Positions 1 through 5,898 of a stretch of DNA of 11,396 bases are shown here, piece after piece. The stretch spans positions 1 to 11,396 of the forward strand of contig DASQHO010000101.1 of NCBI GenBank assembly GCA_035632055.1, written 5' to 3'. Position numbers and translations under genes: made by a program. The notes under the pieces were generated by a model. It had not been told where the DNA came from, did no database searches, and worked only from the letters and a program-made list of their open reading frames with translations. The stretch is from REEB95 sp035632055. GTDB taxonomy: Bacteria > Pseudomonadota > Alphaproteobacteria > ATCC43930 > CGMCC-115725. Position 1 is the first letter of the stretch; the number at the start of each line of letters is the position of its first letter.

Positions 1-493
1 CTTCGGCACCGATCACAAGACCGATGTCGGTTTCGACGTCCAGTACCAATACCTGACCGATCGGCACAGCGTTTCAGCGCAGGCATCGTGGATCAGCGAG
101 CATCAGCATCTGGATTCGACGTTCGCGCAGGGCGGATCGTCGTCGCTGGACAACGATCTGCACAGCTTTAACGCCAAGGCGACCTATTACTACGATCAAA
201 CCTACGGCGCGACGCTCGCCTATTCACGCCTTCAGGGCTCCGGCGACGCGGGCCTCTATAACGCGACATCGCCGATTGCCAACAGCCCGAACAGCGATTG
301 GTGGACCGCCGAGGTCGATTACATGCCGTTCAATCGCGGCGGGCCGGAATTCTGGCCATGGCTCAACATGAAGCTCGGGCTGCAGTACGTCTGGTATACG
401 AAGTTCAACGGCGCCACGAGCAACATCGACGGAGCCGGACGCAAGGCGAGCGACAACAACACGCTGTTCGCATTCGCCTGGTTCGCGTTCTGA
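1..493 (+). CDS. Outer-membrane beta-barrel protein, C-terminal part (5' end outside window)
   Basis: The frame is open from base 2 to a TGA at 491-493 and gives the last 163 residues; the start lies upstream of the window. The translated piece alternates polar and hydrophobic or aromatic residues, as in transmembrane beta-strands (for example VGFDVQYQYL, FNAKATYYYD, TYGATLAYS, WTAEVDYMPF, MKLGLQYVWY). It ends in LFAFAWFAF, and a C-terminal phenylalanine after an aromatic strand is the classic signal recognised by the Bam machinery. It has no CxxCH heme motif. A diheme cytochrome lipoprotein follows after only 17 bases, so the two are probably co-transcribed and the barrel may be a porin partner of that cytochrome. 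The barrel class is sure; the exact family and what passes through the barrel are not, because the N-terminal part is missing. Confidence 0.75.
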   Translation, partial: FGTDHKTDVGFDVQYQYLTDRHSVSAQASWISEHQHLDSTFAQGGSSSLDNDLHSFNAKATYYYDQTYGATLAYSRLQGSGDAGLYNATSPIANSPNSDWWTAEVDYMPFNRGGPEFWPWLNMKLGLQYVWYTKFNGATSNIDGAGRKASDNNTLFAFAWFAF

Positions 494-510
494 CAGCGGG
501 AGAGGACAAC

Positions 511-1188
511 ATGACAGTCGCAGCGGATCGGCCGAAAACGCGACGCGCGCCACTGCGCTGGGCGATCGCGCTCCCGTTGACCGTCGTCCTCGCCGCCTGC
601 AACGCCAATCAACCGTCCGGCAGCCAAGCCGCCGCGACACCCGCTCCCGCCAACGAGCAATCGGTCGTCGAAGGCACGGTCCACGTCTGCTCATCGTGTC
701 ACGGTCTGCGCGGCAAGAGCGTTTCGCCGACCTTCCCGAACCTCGCCGGCCAGCAGAAGGATTACATCGTCGCGCAGCTCAAGGCGTTCCGCGACCACAC
801 GCGCGCCGATCCGCATGCGCACACTTATATGTGGGGGATGGCAGCGACGCTGAGCGATGCAACCATCGACGGCGTCGCCGCCTATTTCTCGTCGCAGCCG
901 CCGGTGGCGGGCTCGCCGGGCGATCCGGCGCTGGTGGCGCAGGGCGAGAAGATCTACAAGGACGGAATCCCCGACCAGAAAGTGCCGGCCTGCGCGTCAT
1001 GCCACGGCGCCAGCGGCGAAGGTGCTTCGATCATTCCGCGGCTCGCCGGGCAGCATCCTGGCTATGTCGCGGAACAACTCGACAATTTCATCTCGATGGC
1101 ACGCGCCAACGAGATCATGCACGAAAACTCGAAGAGCCTGACGCAACAGGAAGTCGAGCAGCTCGCCGCGTATGTCGGCTCGCTGTAG
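511..1188 (+). CDS. Diheme cytochrome c lipoprotein (cytochrome c4-like)
   Basis: A 225-residue exported electron-transfer protein. A basic n-region (residues 7-16) and a hydrophobic stretch lead to the lipobox L27-A-A-C30, so Cys30 should be lipidated. A low-complexity Ala/Pro/Ser/Gln linker follows. Two class I cytochrome c domains come next, with heme motifs C60-S-S-C-H64 and C161-A-S-C-H165. Met107 or Met110 and Met196 or Met203 are candidate sixth ligands. The repeats PNLAGQQKDYIVAQL and PRLAGQHPGYVAEQL, one per domain, are typical of the tandem c4/c553 fold. The frame is open further upstream, but ATG 511 has GGGAGAGG at 498-505 in front of it and directly precedes the signal sequence, and longer forms would run into the beta-barrel gene. 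The residue after Cys30 is Asn, not the inner-membrane retention residue Asp, so an outer-membrane anchor is plausible in enterobacterial terms. Its redox partners are inferred from context only. Confidence 0.9.
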   Translation: MTVAADRPKTRRAPLRWAIALPLTVVLAACNANQPSGSQAAATPAPANEQSVVEGTVHVCSSCHGLRGKSVSPTFPNLAGQQKDYIVAQLKAFRDHTRADPHAHTYMWGMAATLSDATIDGVAAYFSSQPPVAGSPGDPALVAQGEKIYKDGIPDQKVPACASCHGASGEGASIIPRLAGQHPGYVAEQLDNFISMARANEIMHENSKSLTQQEVEQLAAYVGSL

Positions 1189-1234
1189 CGCGATCGCGCA
1201 TACGTAGATTTACGGACCAGCGCCCGAAATACGC

Positions 1235-1248
1235 TTGATCTGCGTCAA
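1235..1248 (+). promoter_or_regulatory. FNR/FixK/DNR-type box upstream of pseudoazurin
   Basis: The sequence TTGATCTGCGTCAA is a perfect TTGA-N6-TCAA site of the CRP/FNR family and is very close to the TTGAT-N4-ATCAA consensus. Its centre is at about 1241.5, some 76 bases before the pseudoazurin ATG. If it works as a class II site at -41.5, transcription would begin near 1283 and leave a leader of about 35 bases. This suggests activation under low oxygen or during nitrogen-oxide respiration, a usual pattern for pseudoazurin. Which regulator binds (FnrL, FixK, DNR/NNR) cannot be told from the site. Confidence 0.75.
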
Positions 1249-1317
1249 GGCCTGGCGCGTGCAGTCGCGCAACACTCGCGCACCACAATCGCTTTGACCG
1301 AACCAAAGGAATCCAGA

Positions 1318-1788
1318 ATGACCCGTACGATGAAACACGTCCTCGGCGCCGTGGGCCTCGCGCTCGCCGCCTTTGCCTTTACCGCCCCGAGCTTCGCCGC
1401 CGAAGTCGAGGTCAAGGAACTCAACAAAAGCACTGACGGCCTGTTCGCCTTTGCGCCCGATGTCATCTCGATCAAACCCGGCGATACGGTCAGCTTCGTC
1501 GCCACCGATAAGGGTCACGATGTGCAGTCGATCACCGGCATGATCCCGGCCGGCGCGCAGCCCTTTAAGACGCAACTGAGCCAAGACAGCAAGGTGACCT
1601 TCACGACGCCGGGCGTCTATGTCTACCAGTGCCAGCCGCATCTCGGCCTCGGCATGGTCGGCGTGGTCGTCGTCGGCTCGGCCGGAAACCTCGACCAGAT
1701 CGACCCGTCGAAATTGCCGCCGCTGGCGCAGAAGCGGCTGAGCGCCCTGCTGCAGCAAGTTAAGACTTCAACGGCCTCCGCCCACTGA
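1318..1788 (+). CDS. Pseudoazurin (type 1 blue copper protein)
   Basis: A 156-residue precursor of a periplasmic cupredoxin that carries single electrons, in relatives to nitrite or nitrous oxide reductase and to cytochrome peroxidases. The signal peptide covers residues 1-28 with a likely cut after A-S-F-A-A (APSFAA then EVEVKE), leaving about 128 residues, close to the usual 120-125. The type 1 copper ligands are all present: His67 in TDKGHDVQS, then Cys105, His108 and Met113 in CQPHLGLGM. The spacing Cys-x2-His-x4-Met is that of pseudoazurin. ATG 1318 is chosen because AAAGGA at 1305-1310 lies 7 bases upstream. A TTG at 1294 and the ATG at 1330 are less likely. The tail after the cupredoxin core (DQIDPSKLPPLAQKRLSALLQQ) matches the C-terminal helices of the family. 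An FNR-type box lies upstream and a terminator follows. It is separated by 129 bases from the cytochrome gene and probably has its own promoter. Confidence 0.95.
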   Translation: MTRTMKHVLGAVGLALAAFAFTAPSFAAEVEVKELNKSTDGLFAFAPDVISIKPGDTVSFVATDKGHDVQSITGMIPAGAQPFKTQLSQDSKVTFTTPGVYVYQCQPHLGLGMVGVVVVGSAGNLDQIDPSKLPPLAQKRLSALLQQVKTSTASAH

Positions 1789-1812
1789 ACCGTCGTTAAG
1801 AGTCGTTCCGGA

Positions 1813-1854
1813 CCGGCCCCTTTCCCCATCCCCGGGGAAAAGGGGCCGGAATTT
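1813..1854 (+). terminator. Rho-independent terminator after pseudoazurin
   Basis: The stem CCGGCCCC (1813-1820) pairs with GGGGCCGG (1842-1849). It continues as TTT with AAA(A), one unpaired A, and CCCC (1824-1827) with GGGG (1834-1837), closing on a six-base loop. The 3' arm is followed by AATTTT. A stem of about 15 base pairs plus a short T-run, 25 bases after the stop codon, is a textbook intrinsic terminator and isolates this block from oxc. Confidence 0.85.
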
Positions 1855-2075
1855 TGCTAGGCGGCGGACCCGAGACCGTCCTATAAACCGCCGTCCCGCG
1901 AGCCGGGATACGTCGGCATTAGAGCTTTTCGAAGAACCGCAGCCTTGGTCACCGCTACACTGCCGCTTTACCAATACCGCGTTGCGGCGATGCGCCGCGG
2001 CACGCGCCATGCCCGGATTACGGACATTCAGCGCCCTTGGTTCGCGCGACAAGTGTTGACGACCGGCGGCTTGAG

Positions 2076-2102
2076 GTATTCAAAGACGCTGTATTGAAGA
2101 CG
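2076..2102. repeat. Imperfect tandem repeat, possible operator of oxc
   Basis: GTATTCAAAGACG (2076-2088) is followed 15 bases on by GTATTGAAGACG (2091-2102). The copies differ by one substitution and one missing A. The unit also forms the inverted pairs TTGAGGTATTCAA (2071-2083) and TTCAA-N10-TTGAA (2079-2098). Two closely phased copies 66-92 bases before the oxc start would suit a dimeric regulator. This is inference from pattern only. Confidence 0.35.
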
Positions 2103-2111
2103 GGGGGTTCA

Positions 2112-2143
2112 CCCGGACGCGTGGCCCGCAGGGCCGCTCCGGG
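2112..2143 (+). promoter_or_regulatory. Stable hairpin in the oxc 5' leader
   Basis: The arms CCCGGA (2112-2117) and TCCGGG (2138-2143) enclose a second stem, GGCCC (2123-2127) with GGGCC (2131-2135), closed by a GCA loop. Two further pairs (2119-2120 with 2136-2137) can bridge them. No T-run follows, so it does not look like a terminator. It ends 18 bases before the ribosome site of oxc and could affect mRNA stability or translation. Confidence 0.45.
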
Positions 2144-2160
2144 CTGACGGGAAATCTCAC

Positions 2161-2165
2161 AAGGG
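2161..2165 (+). promoter_or_regulatory. Ribosome binding site of oxc (bears on start choice)
   Basis: The only purine-rich site before oxc is AAGGG. It leaves 2 bases to ATG 2168 but 8 bases to ATG 2174, so spacing favours the second ATG. Confidence 0.5.
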
Positions 2166-2167
2166 CG

Positions 2168-3859
2168 ATGGAAATGGACGCAGCAGCAGCGATCACCGAT
2201 GGCTTTCACCTGGTGGTGGACGGCCTCAAACTCAACGGCATCGACACGATCTACACCGTCGCCGGCATTCCGATCACCGACCTCTTGCGCCTGGCGCAAA
2301 ACGAGGGCATGCGGGTGTACGGTTTCCGGCACGAGCAGAATGCAGGCAATGCCGCTGCGATCGCTGGCTTCCTGACGCAAAAGCCGGGCGTCTGCATGAC
2401 GGTCTCGGCGCCGGGCTTCCTCAACGGCATTGCCGCGCTCGCCAACGCCACGACCAACTGCTTTCCGATGATCCTGATCAGCGGCTCAAGCGAACGCCCG
2501 ATCGTCGATCTCGAGCAGGGCGACTACGAAGAAATGGACCAAATGGCGGTCGCGAAGCCGTTCGCCAAGGCGTCGTACCGCGTCAATCGGGCCGAAGACA
2601 TTGGCGTCGGCATTGCGCGCGCAATTCACGCGGCGACGTCGGGCCGGCCGGGCGGCGTCTATCTCGACCTGCCCGCGGCGGTGCTCGGCTCCACGCTCGA
2701 GTTGTCGGCCGCAAAGAAGTCGCTGTTCAAAGTGGTCGACGCGGCGCTGGCGTCGATTCCGTCGCCGGAATCGATTACCCGTGCGCTCAACCTGCTGAGC
2801 AAGGCAGAGAAGCCGCTCATCCTCCTCGGCAAAGGCGCGGCCTACGCGCAAGCCGACAAGGACATCCGCGCGTTCGTCGAGAAGACCGGCATTCCGTATT
2901 TGCCAATGTCGATGGCCAAGGGCCTGCTGCCGGACGACCATGCGCAATCGGCGGCCGCGGCGCGCTCATTCGTGCTGAAGAATGCCGACGTCGTCATGCT
3001 GGTCGGCGCGCGCCTCAACTGGCTGCTGTCGCACGGCAAGCCGCCCACGTGGAATCCGAACACGCGCTTCATCCAGGTCGACATCGCGGCCAACGAGATC
3101 GACAGCAACCGGCCGATCGAGGCGCCGGTCGTGGCCGATATCAAGTCGGCGATGGCGGCGTTCCTCGCCACGATGAAGCCTGGCCAGATCAAGCCGTCGG
3201 CCGCGTGGCTCAGCGGCGTCGCCGAGCAGAAACAGAAGAACGTCGAGAAGATGGCGGCACGCCTGAACGCCGATCCGACGCCGATGAACTTCTCGAGCGC
3301 GTTGCGCGCGGTGCGCAGCGCCCTGAGCAGCCGCCCCGACGTCTATGTCGTCAACGAGGGCGCCAACACGCTCGACTTCGGCCGCAACATCCTCGACATG
3401 AAGGAGCCGCGGCACCGTCTGGACAGCGGCACCTGGGGCGTCATGGGCATCGGCATGGGCTATGCCGTCGGCGCCGCGACGGTCAGCGGTAAGCCGGTCG
3501 TCGCCATCGAAGGCGACAGCGCCTTCGGCTTCTGCGGCATGGAGATCGAGACGATCTGCCGCTACAAGCTGCCGGTCACCACGGTGATCTTCAACAACAA
3601 CGGCATCTATCGCGGCGATGCGCCGGGCGTCGCGCCGTCGCCGACCGGCCTCTATAACAACGCGCGCTACGACAAGATGATCGAGGCCTTCGGCGGCGTC
3701 GGCCGTCACGTCGAGAAGACGGCGGACTTGCAAAAGGCGGTAAGCGAAGGGATTGCTTCCGGCAAGCCGACGCTGATCAACGCCGTGATCGATCCGCAAG
3801 CCGGCACCGAAAGCGGCCACATCACGAACCTCAATCCGAAGAGCGCGCTGCACAAGTAA
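2168..3859 (+). CDS. oxc: Oxalyl-CoA decarboxylase
   Basis: A thiamine-diphosphate enzyme that converts oxalyl-CoA to formyl-CoA and CO2 in oxalate breakdown; active in the cytoplasm as a tetramer. The 563 residues are near the 568 of the Oxalobacter formigenes enzyme and follow it closely: TDGFH at 10-14, GIPIT at 33-37, and RHEQ with the ThDP-activating Glu56 at the same number. VSAPGFLNG lies near 79-87, and GDYEEMDQM includes Tyr120 and Glu121. The ThDP/Mg motif runs from G449-D-S to N476-N-N-G-I-Y481. The C-terminal lid reads GTESGHITNLNP, ending at Lys563. The start could instead be ATG 2174 (561 residues), which is better spaced from AAGGG at 2161-2165. The formyl-CoA transferase gene frc, often adjacent, is absent here, and oxc seems monocistronic between a terminator and a palindrome. 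A 2-hydroxyacyl-CoA lyase is a related alternative, but the residues and length favour Oxc. Confidence 0.95.
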   Translation: MEMDAAAAITDGFHLVVDGLKLNGIDTIYTVAGIPITDLLRLAQNEGMRVYGFRHEQNAGNAAAIAGFLTQKPGVCMTVSAPGFLNGIAALANATTNCFPMILISGSSERPIVDLEQGDYEEMDQMAVAKPFAKASYRVNRAEDIGVGIARAIHAATSGRPGGVYLDLPAAVLGSTLELSAAKKSLFKVVDAALASIPSPESITRALNLLSKAEKPLILLGKGAAYAQADKDIRAFVEKTGIPYLPMSMAKGLLPDDHAQSAAAARSFVLKNADVVMLVGARLNWLLSHGKPPTWNPNTRFIQVDIAANEIDSNRPIEAPVVADIKSAMAAFLATMKPGQIKPSAAWLSGVAEQKQKNVEKMAARLNADPTPMNFSSALRAVRSALSSRPDVYVVNEGANTLDFGRNILDMKEPRHRLDSGTWGVMGIGMGYAVGAATVSGKPVVAIEGDSAFGFCGMEIETICRYKLPVTTVIFNNNGIYRGDAPGVAPSPTGLYNNARYDKMIEAFGGVGRHVEKTADLQKAVSEGIASGKPTLINAVIDPQAGTESGHITNLNPKSALHK

Positions 3860-3875
3860 GGCGGCGCGCGCCGCC
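3860..3875. repeat. Perfect 16-bp palindrome between convergent genes
   Basis: GGCGGCGCGCGCCGCC reads the same on both strands. It begins at the base after the oxc stop and ends 8 bases before the stop of the convergent zeta-subunit gene. As RNA it can fold to a 6-bp GC hairpin on either strand but has no T-run, so it may be a weak bidirectional terminator or a 3' stabilising element. Confidence 0.45.
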
Positions 3876-3883
3876 GGGATTCG

Positions 3884-4213
3884 TCAGCGCTGAACGCCGA
3901 GCTGCTTCTGGGCTTCGGCCAGGCAGCGCTCGAGCTCCATCCGGATGCGTGCGGCGTCGAGCGTCAGGCCGACGCCCTTGCTCTTGAAATCGGCTTCAAT
4001 CTTGGCAAGCACGGCCTCGTCGCCGTGCTTGCCGAACGCCGCCGTCATCAATTCGCGCGCGTAATTCTCGGCCGCATCGCCGGCGAGGCCGAGCATCTCG
4101 GCAGCCCACAGGCCGAACAGGTGGTTGCGCCGGGCGCGCGCCTTGAAAGCGAGTTCCTGCTCAAGATGGAACCTCGCCTCTTCGCCTTTTTCGCGATCTT
4201 CGAAGGTTGTCAT
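3884..4213 (-). CDS. F1-ATPase inhibitor zeta subunit (DUF1476 family)
   Basis: A 109-residue cytoplasmic protein of the DUF1476 family, identified in Paracoccus denitrificans as the zeta subunit that blocks ATP hydrolysis by the F1FO-ATP synthase. The diagnostic features are the N-terminal MTTFEDREKGEEARF, the stretch KARARRNHLFGLWAAEMLGL, and the C-terminal DFKSKGVGLTL followed by a helix. The N-terminal segment is the inhibitory part in the Paracoccus protein; the rest is a four-helix bundle. An upstream in-frame ATG at 4249 would add 12 residues, but ATG 4213 gives the family N-terminus and fits the promoter. I see no Shine-Dalgarno sequence, and the predicted transcription start is next to the ATG. 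The gene is convergent with oxc and divergent from the NRDE gene; the ATP synthase genes are not in the window. Confidence 0.9.
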   Translation of the reverse strand: MTTFEDREKGEEARFHLEQELAFKARARRNHLFGLWAAEMLGLAGDAAENYARELMTAAFGKHGDEAVLAKIEADFKSKGVGLTLDAARIRMELERCLAEAQKQLGVQR

Positions 4214-4220
4214 GTGGCGC

Positions 4221-4249
4221 AGTCTAGCCTGTGCCGCGGCGCTACACAA
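4221..4249 (-). promoter_or_regulatory. Predicted promoter of the zeta-subunit gene
   Basis: Read on the minus strand, TTGTGT (4249-4244) and TAGACT (4226-4221) are 17 bases apart and resemble sigma-70 -35 and -10 elements. Initiation 7-8 bases below the -10 would fall at about 4213-4214, the first base of the ATG. Confidence 0.45.
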
Positions 4250-4280
4250 AGCGTGTGCGCCGGTCCATCATCGCCGCCGC

Positions 4281-5030
4281 ATGTGCACCTTCGTCATCCT
4301 GCGCCGGCCCGGTCACGATTGGCCGGTCGTCGTCGGCGCCAACCGCGACGAAATGACGGGCCGACCGTGGCAGCCGCCGGCGCGGCACTGGCACGACCGG
4401 CCGGAAGTCCTCGCCGGCCTCGACGAACTTGCCGGCGGCTCGTGGTTCGGCATCAACGATCACGGCCTCCTCGCCGGCATCCTCAACCGCTTCGGCTCGC
4501 TCGGCCCGGCACCCGGCGTTCGCTCGCGCGGCGAACTGGTGCTCGAAGCGCTCGACCACGCCGACGCGGCAGCGGCGGCGCACGCGCTGGCCGCACTCGA
4601 TCCCAAGGCGTATCGCACCTTCAACCTGATCCTCGCCGACAACCGCGAAGCCTTCTGGCTCAAGCATGCCGATCCGTCGGGCGTGCAGCCGCTCGTACTG
4701 TGTGAGATCACGCCGGGCCTGGCGATGATTGCCGCCGGCGATCTCGACGACGAGACACCACGCCTGAAGCGCTATCGCCCGTTGTTCGAGCGCGCCAAGG
4801 CGCCCGATCCGGCGGCCGGCGACTGGTCGGCGTGGGAAAAGCTGCTGGCCGACGACCGGCCCGATCCAACCGATAGCGCCGCCAATTCCATGCGCTTCCT
4901 GACGCCCGAAGGCTTCGGCACGGTATCGAGTGCGCTCGTGGCATTGCCGGCACCCGGCCGGCGCAAGGCGAAATTCCGTTTCGCCGCGTGGCAACCCAAG
5001 CCGGCGCCATGGCGCGACATTCCGGTGTGA
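4281..5030 (+). CDS. NRDE family protein (TANGO2-like, DUF833)
   Basis: A 249-residue protein of the NRDE/TANGO2 family, named for the Asn-Arg-Asp-Glu motif seen here as ANRDE with N21-E24. The N-terminus MCTFVIL places Cys at position 2. Cys2 is conserved in the family, whose fold is related to N-terminal-nucleophile hydrolases, but the substrate is not settled. In animals TANGO2 has been linked to lipid and heme handling. Other visible family blocks are GGSWFGINDHGLLAGILNR after residue 50 and a central FNLILADNREAFWLK. ATG 4281 is chosen because it gives the conserved MC start. The frame is open upstream to 4125, but that part would overlap the divergent zeta gene. No good ribosome site is visible before the ATG. 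The gene has no partner on its strand; the purine promoter starts behind it. Confidence 0.85.
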   Translation: MCTFVILRRPGHDWPVVVGANRDEMTGRPWQPPARHWHDRPEVLAGLDELAGGSWFGINDHGLLAGILNRFGSLGPAPGVRSRGELVLEALDHADAAAAAHALAALDPKAYRTFNLILADNREAFWLKHADPSGVQPLVLCEITPGLAMIAAGDLDDETPRLKRYRPLFERAKAPDPAAGDWSAWEKLLADDRPDPTDSAANSMRFLTPEGFGTVSSALVALPAPGRRKAKFRFAAWQPKPAPWRDIPV

Positions 5031-5061
5031 TTTGCCTGTGAACGACTCGGCAGCAACCGGT

Positions 5062-5077
5062 GCGCCAGCGTTGGCGC
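5062..5077. repeat. Inverted repeat over the purC -35 region
   Basis: GCGCCA (5062-5067), spacer GCGT, TGGCGC (5072-5077) is an exact 6-bp inverted repeat whose right arm covers the -35 element TTGGCG. The 16-base unit centres on CG like operators of the LacI family. Comparing it by eye with the E. coli PurR consensus ACGCAAACGTTTGCGT gives 11 of 16 identical bases. It may equally be a weak hairpin at the end of the NRDE transcript. Confidence 0.4.
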
Positions 5078-5099
5078 GGCGGGTCCTGCTTGCTATATA
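5071..5099 (+). promoter_or_regulatory. Predicted sigma-70 promoter of the purine operon
   Basis: TTGGCG (5071-5076), a 17-base spacer and TATATA (5094-5099) make a good housekeeping promoter; CTATAT one base earlier is the common alphaproteobacterial -10 form. The start would be near 5106, leaving a leader of about 28 bases that carries the purC ribosome site GAGG at 5125-5128. Confidence 0.65.
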
Positions 5100-5133
5100 A
5101 GGTCTTGCCTCTCTTTTCCCCGCCGAGGCGGCT

Positions 5134-5898
5134 ATGACCCGACGCAAACAGATCTACGAAGGCAAGGCCAAGGTGCTGTTCGAGGGCCCCGAGCCGGGGA
5201 CCCTTGTGCAGTATTTCAAGGACGACGCCACCGCCTTCAACAACCAGAAGAAAGGCACGATCACCGGCAAGGGCGTGCTCAATAACCGCATCAGCGAGTA
5301 TCTGATGCTGCGCCTCGCCGACATCGGCATTCCGACGCATTTCGTCCGCCGGCTCAACATGCGCGAGCAGCTGGTCAAGCAGGTGCAGATCATACCGGTC
5401 GAGGTTGTGATCAGAAATGTCATCGCCGGCTCGCTTGCCAAACGCTTTGGCCTCGAGGAAGGCACGGCGCTGCCGCGGTCGATCATCGAGTACTATTACA
5501 AGAAGGACGAGCTCGGCGATCCGATGGTGTCGGAAGAACACATCACCGCTTTCGGCTGGGCTTCGACCCAGGATCTCGACGACATCATGCAGCTGTCGCT
5601 GCGCGTCAACGATTTCCTCACCGGCCTGTTCCTCGGCATCGGCATCCGCCTCATCGACTTCAAGCTCGAATTCGGCCGGCTCTTTGAAGGCGACGACATG
5701 CGCATCGTGCTCGCCGACGAGATCAGCCCGGATAATTGCCGCCTGTGGGATCTGAAAACCAACGAGAAGCTCGACAAGGACCGCTTCCGCCGCGACCTCG
5801 GCAAGGTCGAGGAGGCGTATCAGGAAGTGGCGCGGCGGCTCGGCCTGCTGAACGAAGGCGCGTCCAACGAAGTCCGCACGCCGCAGGTCGTGAAATAG
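5134..5898 (+). CDS. purC: Phosphoribosylaminoimidazole-succinocarboxamide (SAICAR) synthase
   Basis: This enzyme joins aspartate to CAIR with ATP to give SAICAR, step 8 of de novo IMP synthesis in the cytoplasm. The 254-residue length is normal for the bacterial single-domain enzyme. The N-terminal nucleotide-binding strand-loop reads IYEGKAK (7-13). The two family signatures are IPVEVVIRNVIAGS (87-100) and LADEISPD (193-200). GAGG at 5125-5128, five bases before the ATG, supports the start. It is the first gene of the operon. Its TAG stop shares a base with the GTG start of purS (TAGTG), so translation is probably coupled. No oddity is seen in the protein. Confidence 0.97.
   Translation: MTRRKQIYEGKAKVLFEGPEPGTLVQYFKDDATAFNNQKKGTITGKGVLNNRISEYLMLRLADIGIPTHFVRRLNMREQLVKQVQIIPVEVVIRNVIAGSLAKRFGLEEGTALPRSIIEYYYKKDELGDPMVSEEHITAFGWASTQDLDDIMQLSLRVNDFLTGLFLGIGIRLIDFKLEFGRLFEGDDMRIVLADEISPDNCRLWDLKTNEKLDKDRFRRDLGKVEEAYQEVARRLGLLNEGASNEVRTPQVVK

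Larger units (their letters stand above)
1855..2167. other. Non-coding leader region before oxc
   Basis: These 313 bases between the terminator and oxc hold no convincing gene. Short reverse-strand frames here lack ribosome sites and recognisable sequence. The last 100 bases carry an imperfect tandem repeat (2076-2102) and a stable hairpin (2112-2143), listed separately. A possible -35 TTGACG sits at 2056-2061, but no good -10 lies at 16-18 bases (TATTCA at 2077-2082 is only 15 away), so I do not call a promoter. I see nothing distinctive in 1855-2050. Confidence 0.5.

Noticed and set aside
298..510. Upstream extension of the diheme cytochrome frame
   Set aside because: It overlaps the clear C-terminal part of the beta-barrel gene. 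The signal sequence with lipobox begins only at ATG 511, which has its own ribosome site.
2071..2083. TTGAGGTATTCAA as an FNR-type box before oxc
   Set aside because: The half-sites are separated by 5 bases instead of 6, so it does not fit FNR/FixK geometry. I treat it as part of the imperfect repeat.
2966..3853. Minus-strand open frame (295 residues) opposite oxc
   Set aside because: It is antisense to well-conserved oxc codons and has the same composition artefact.
4242..5147. Minus-strand open frame (301 residues) opposite the NRDE gene
   Set aside because: It covers the NRDE gene, the purC promoter and the purC start, and has no recognisable domain.
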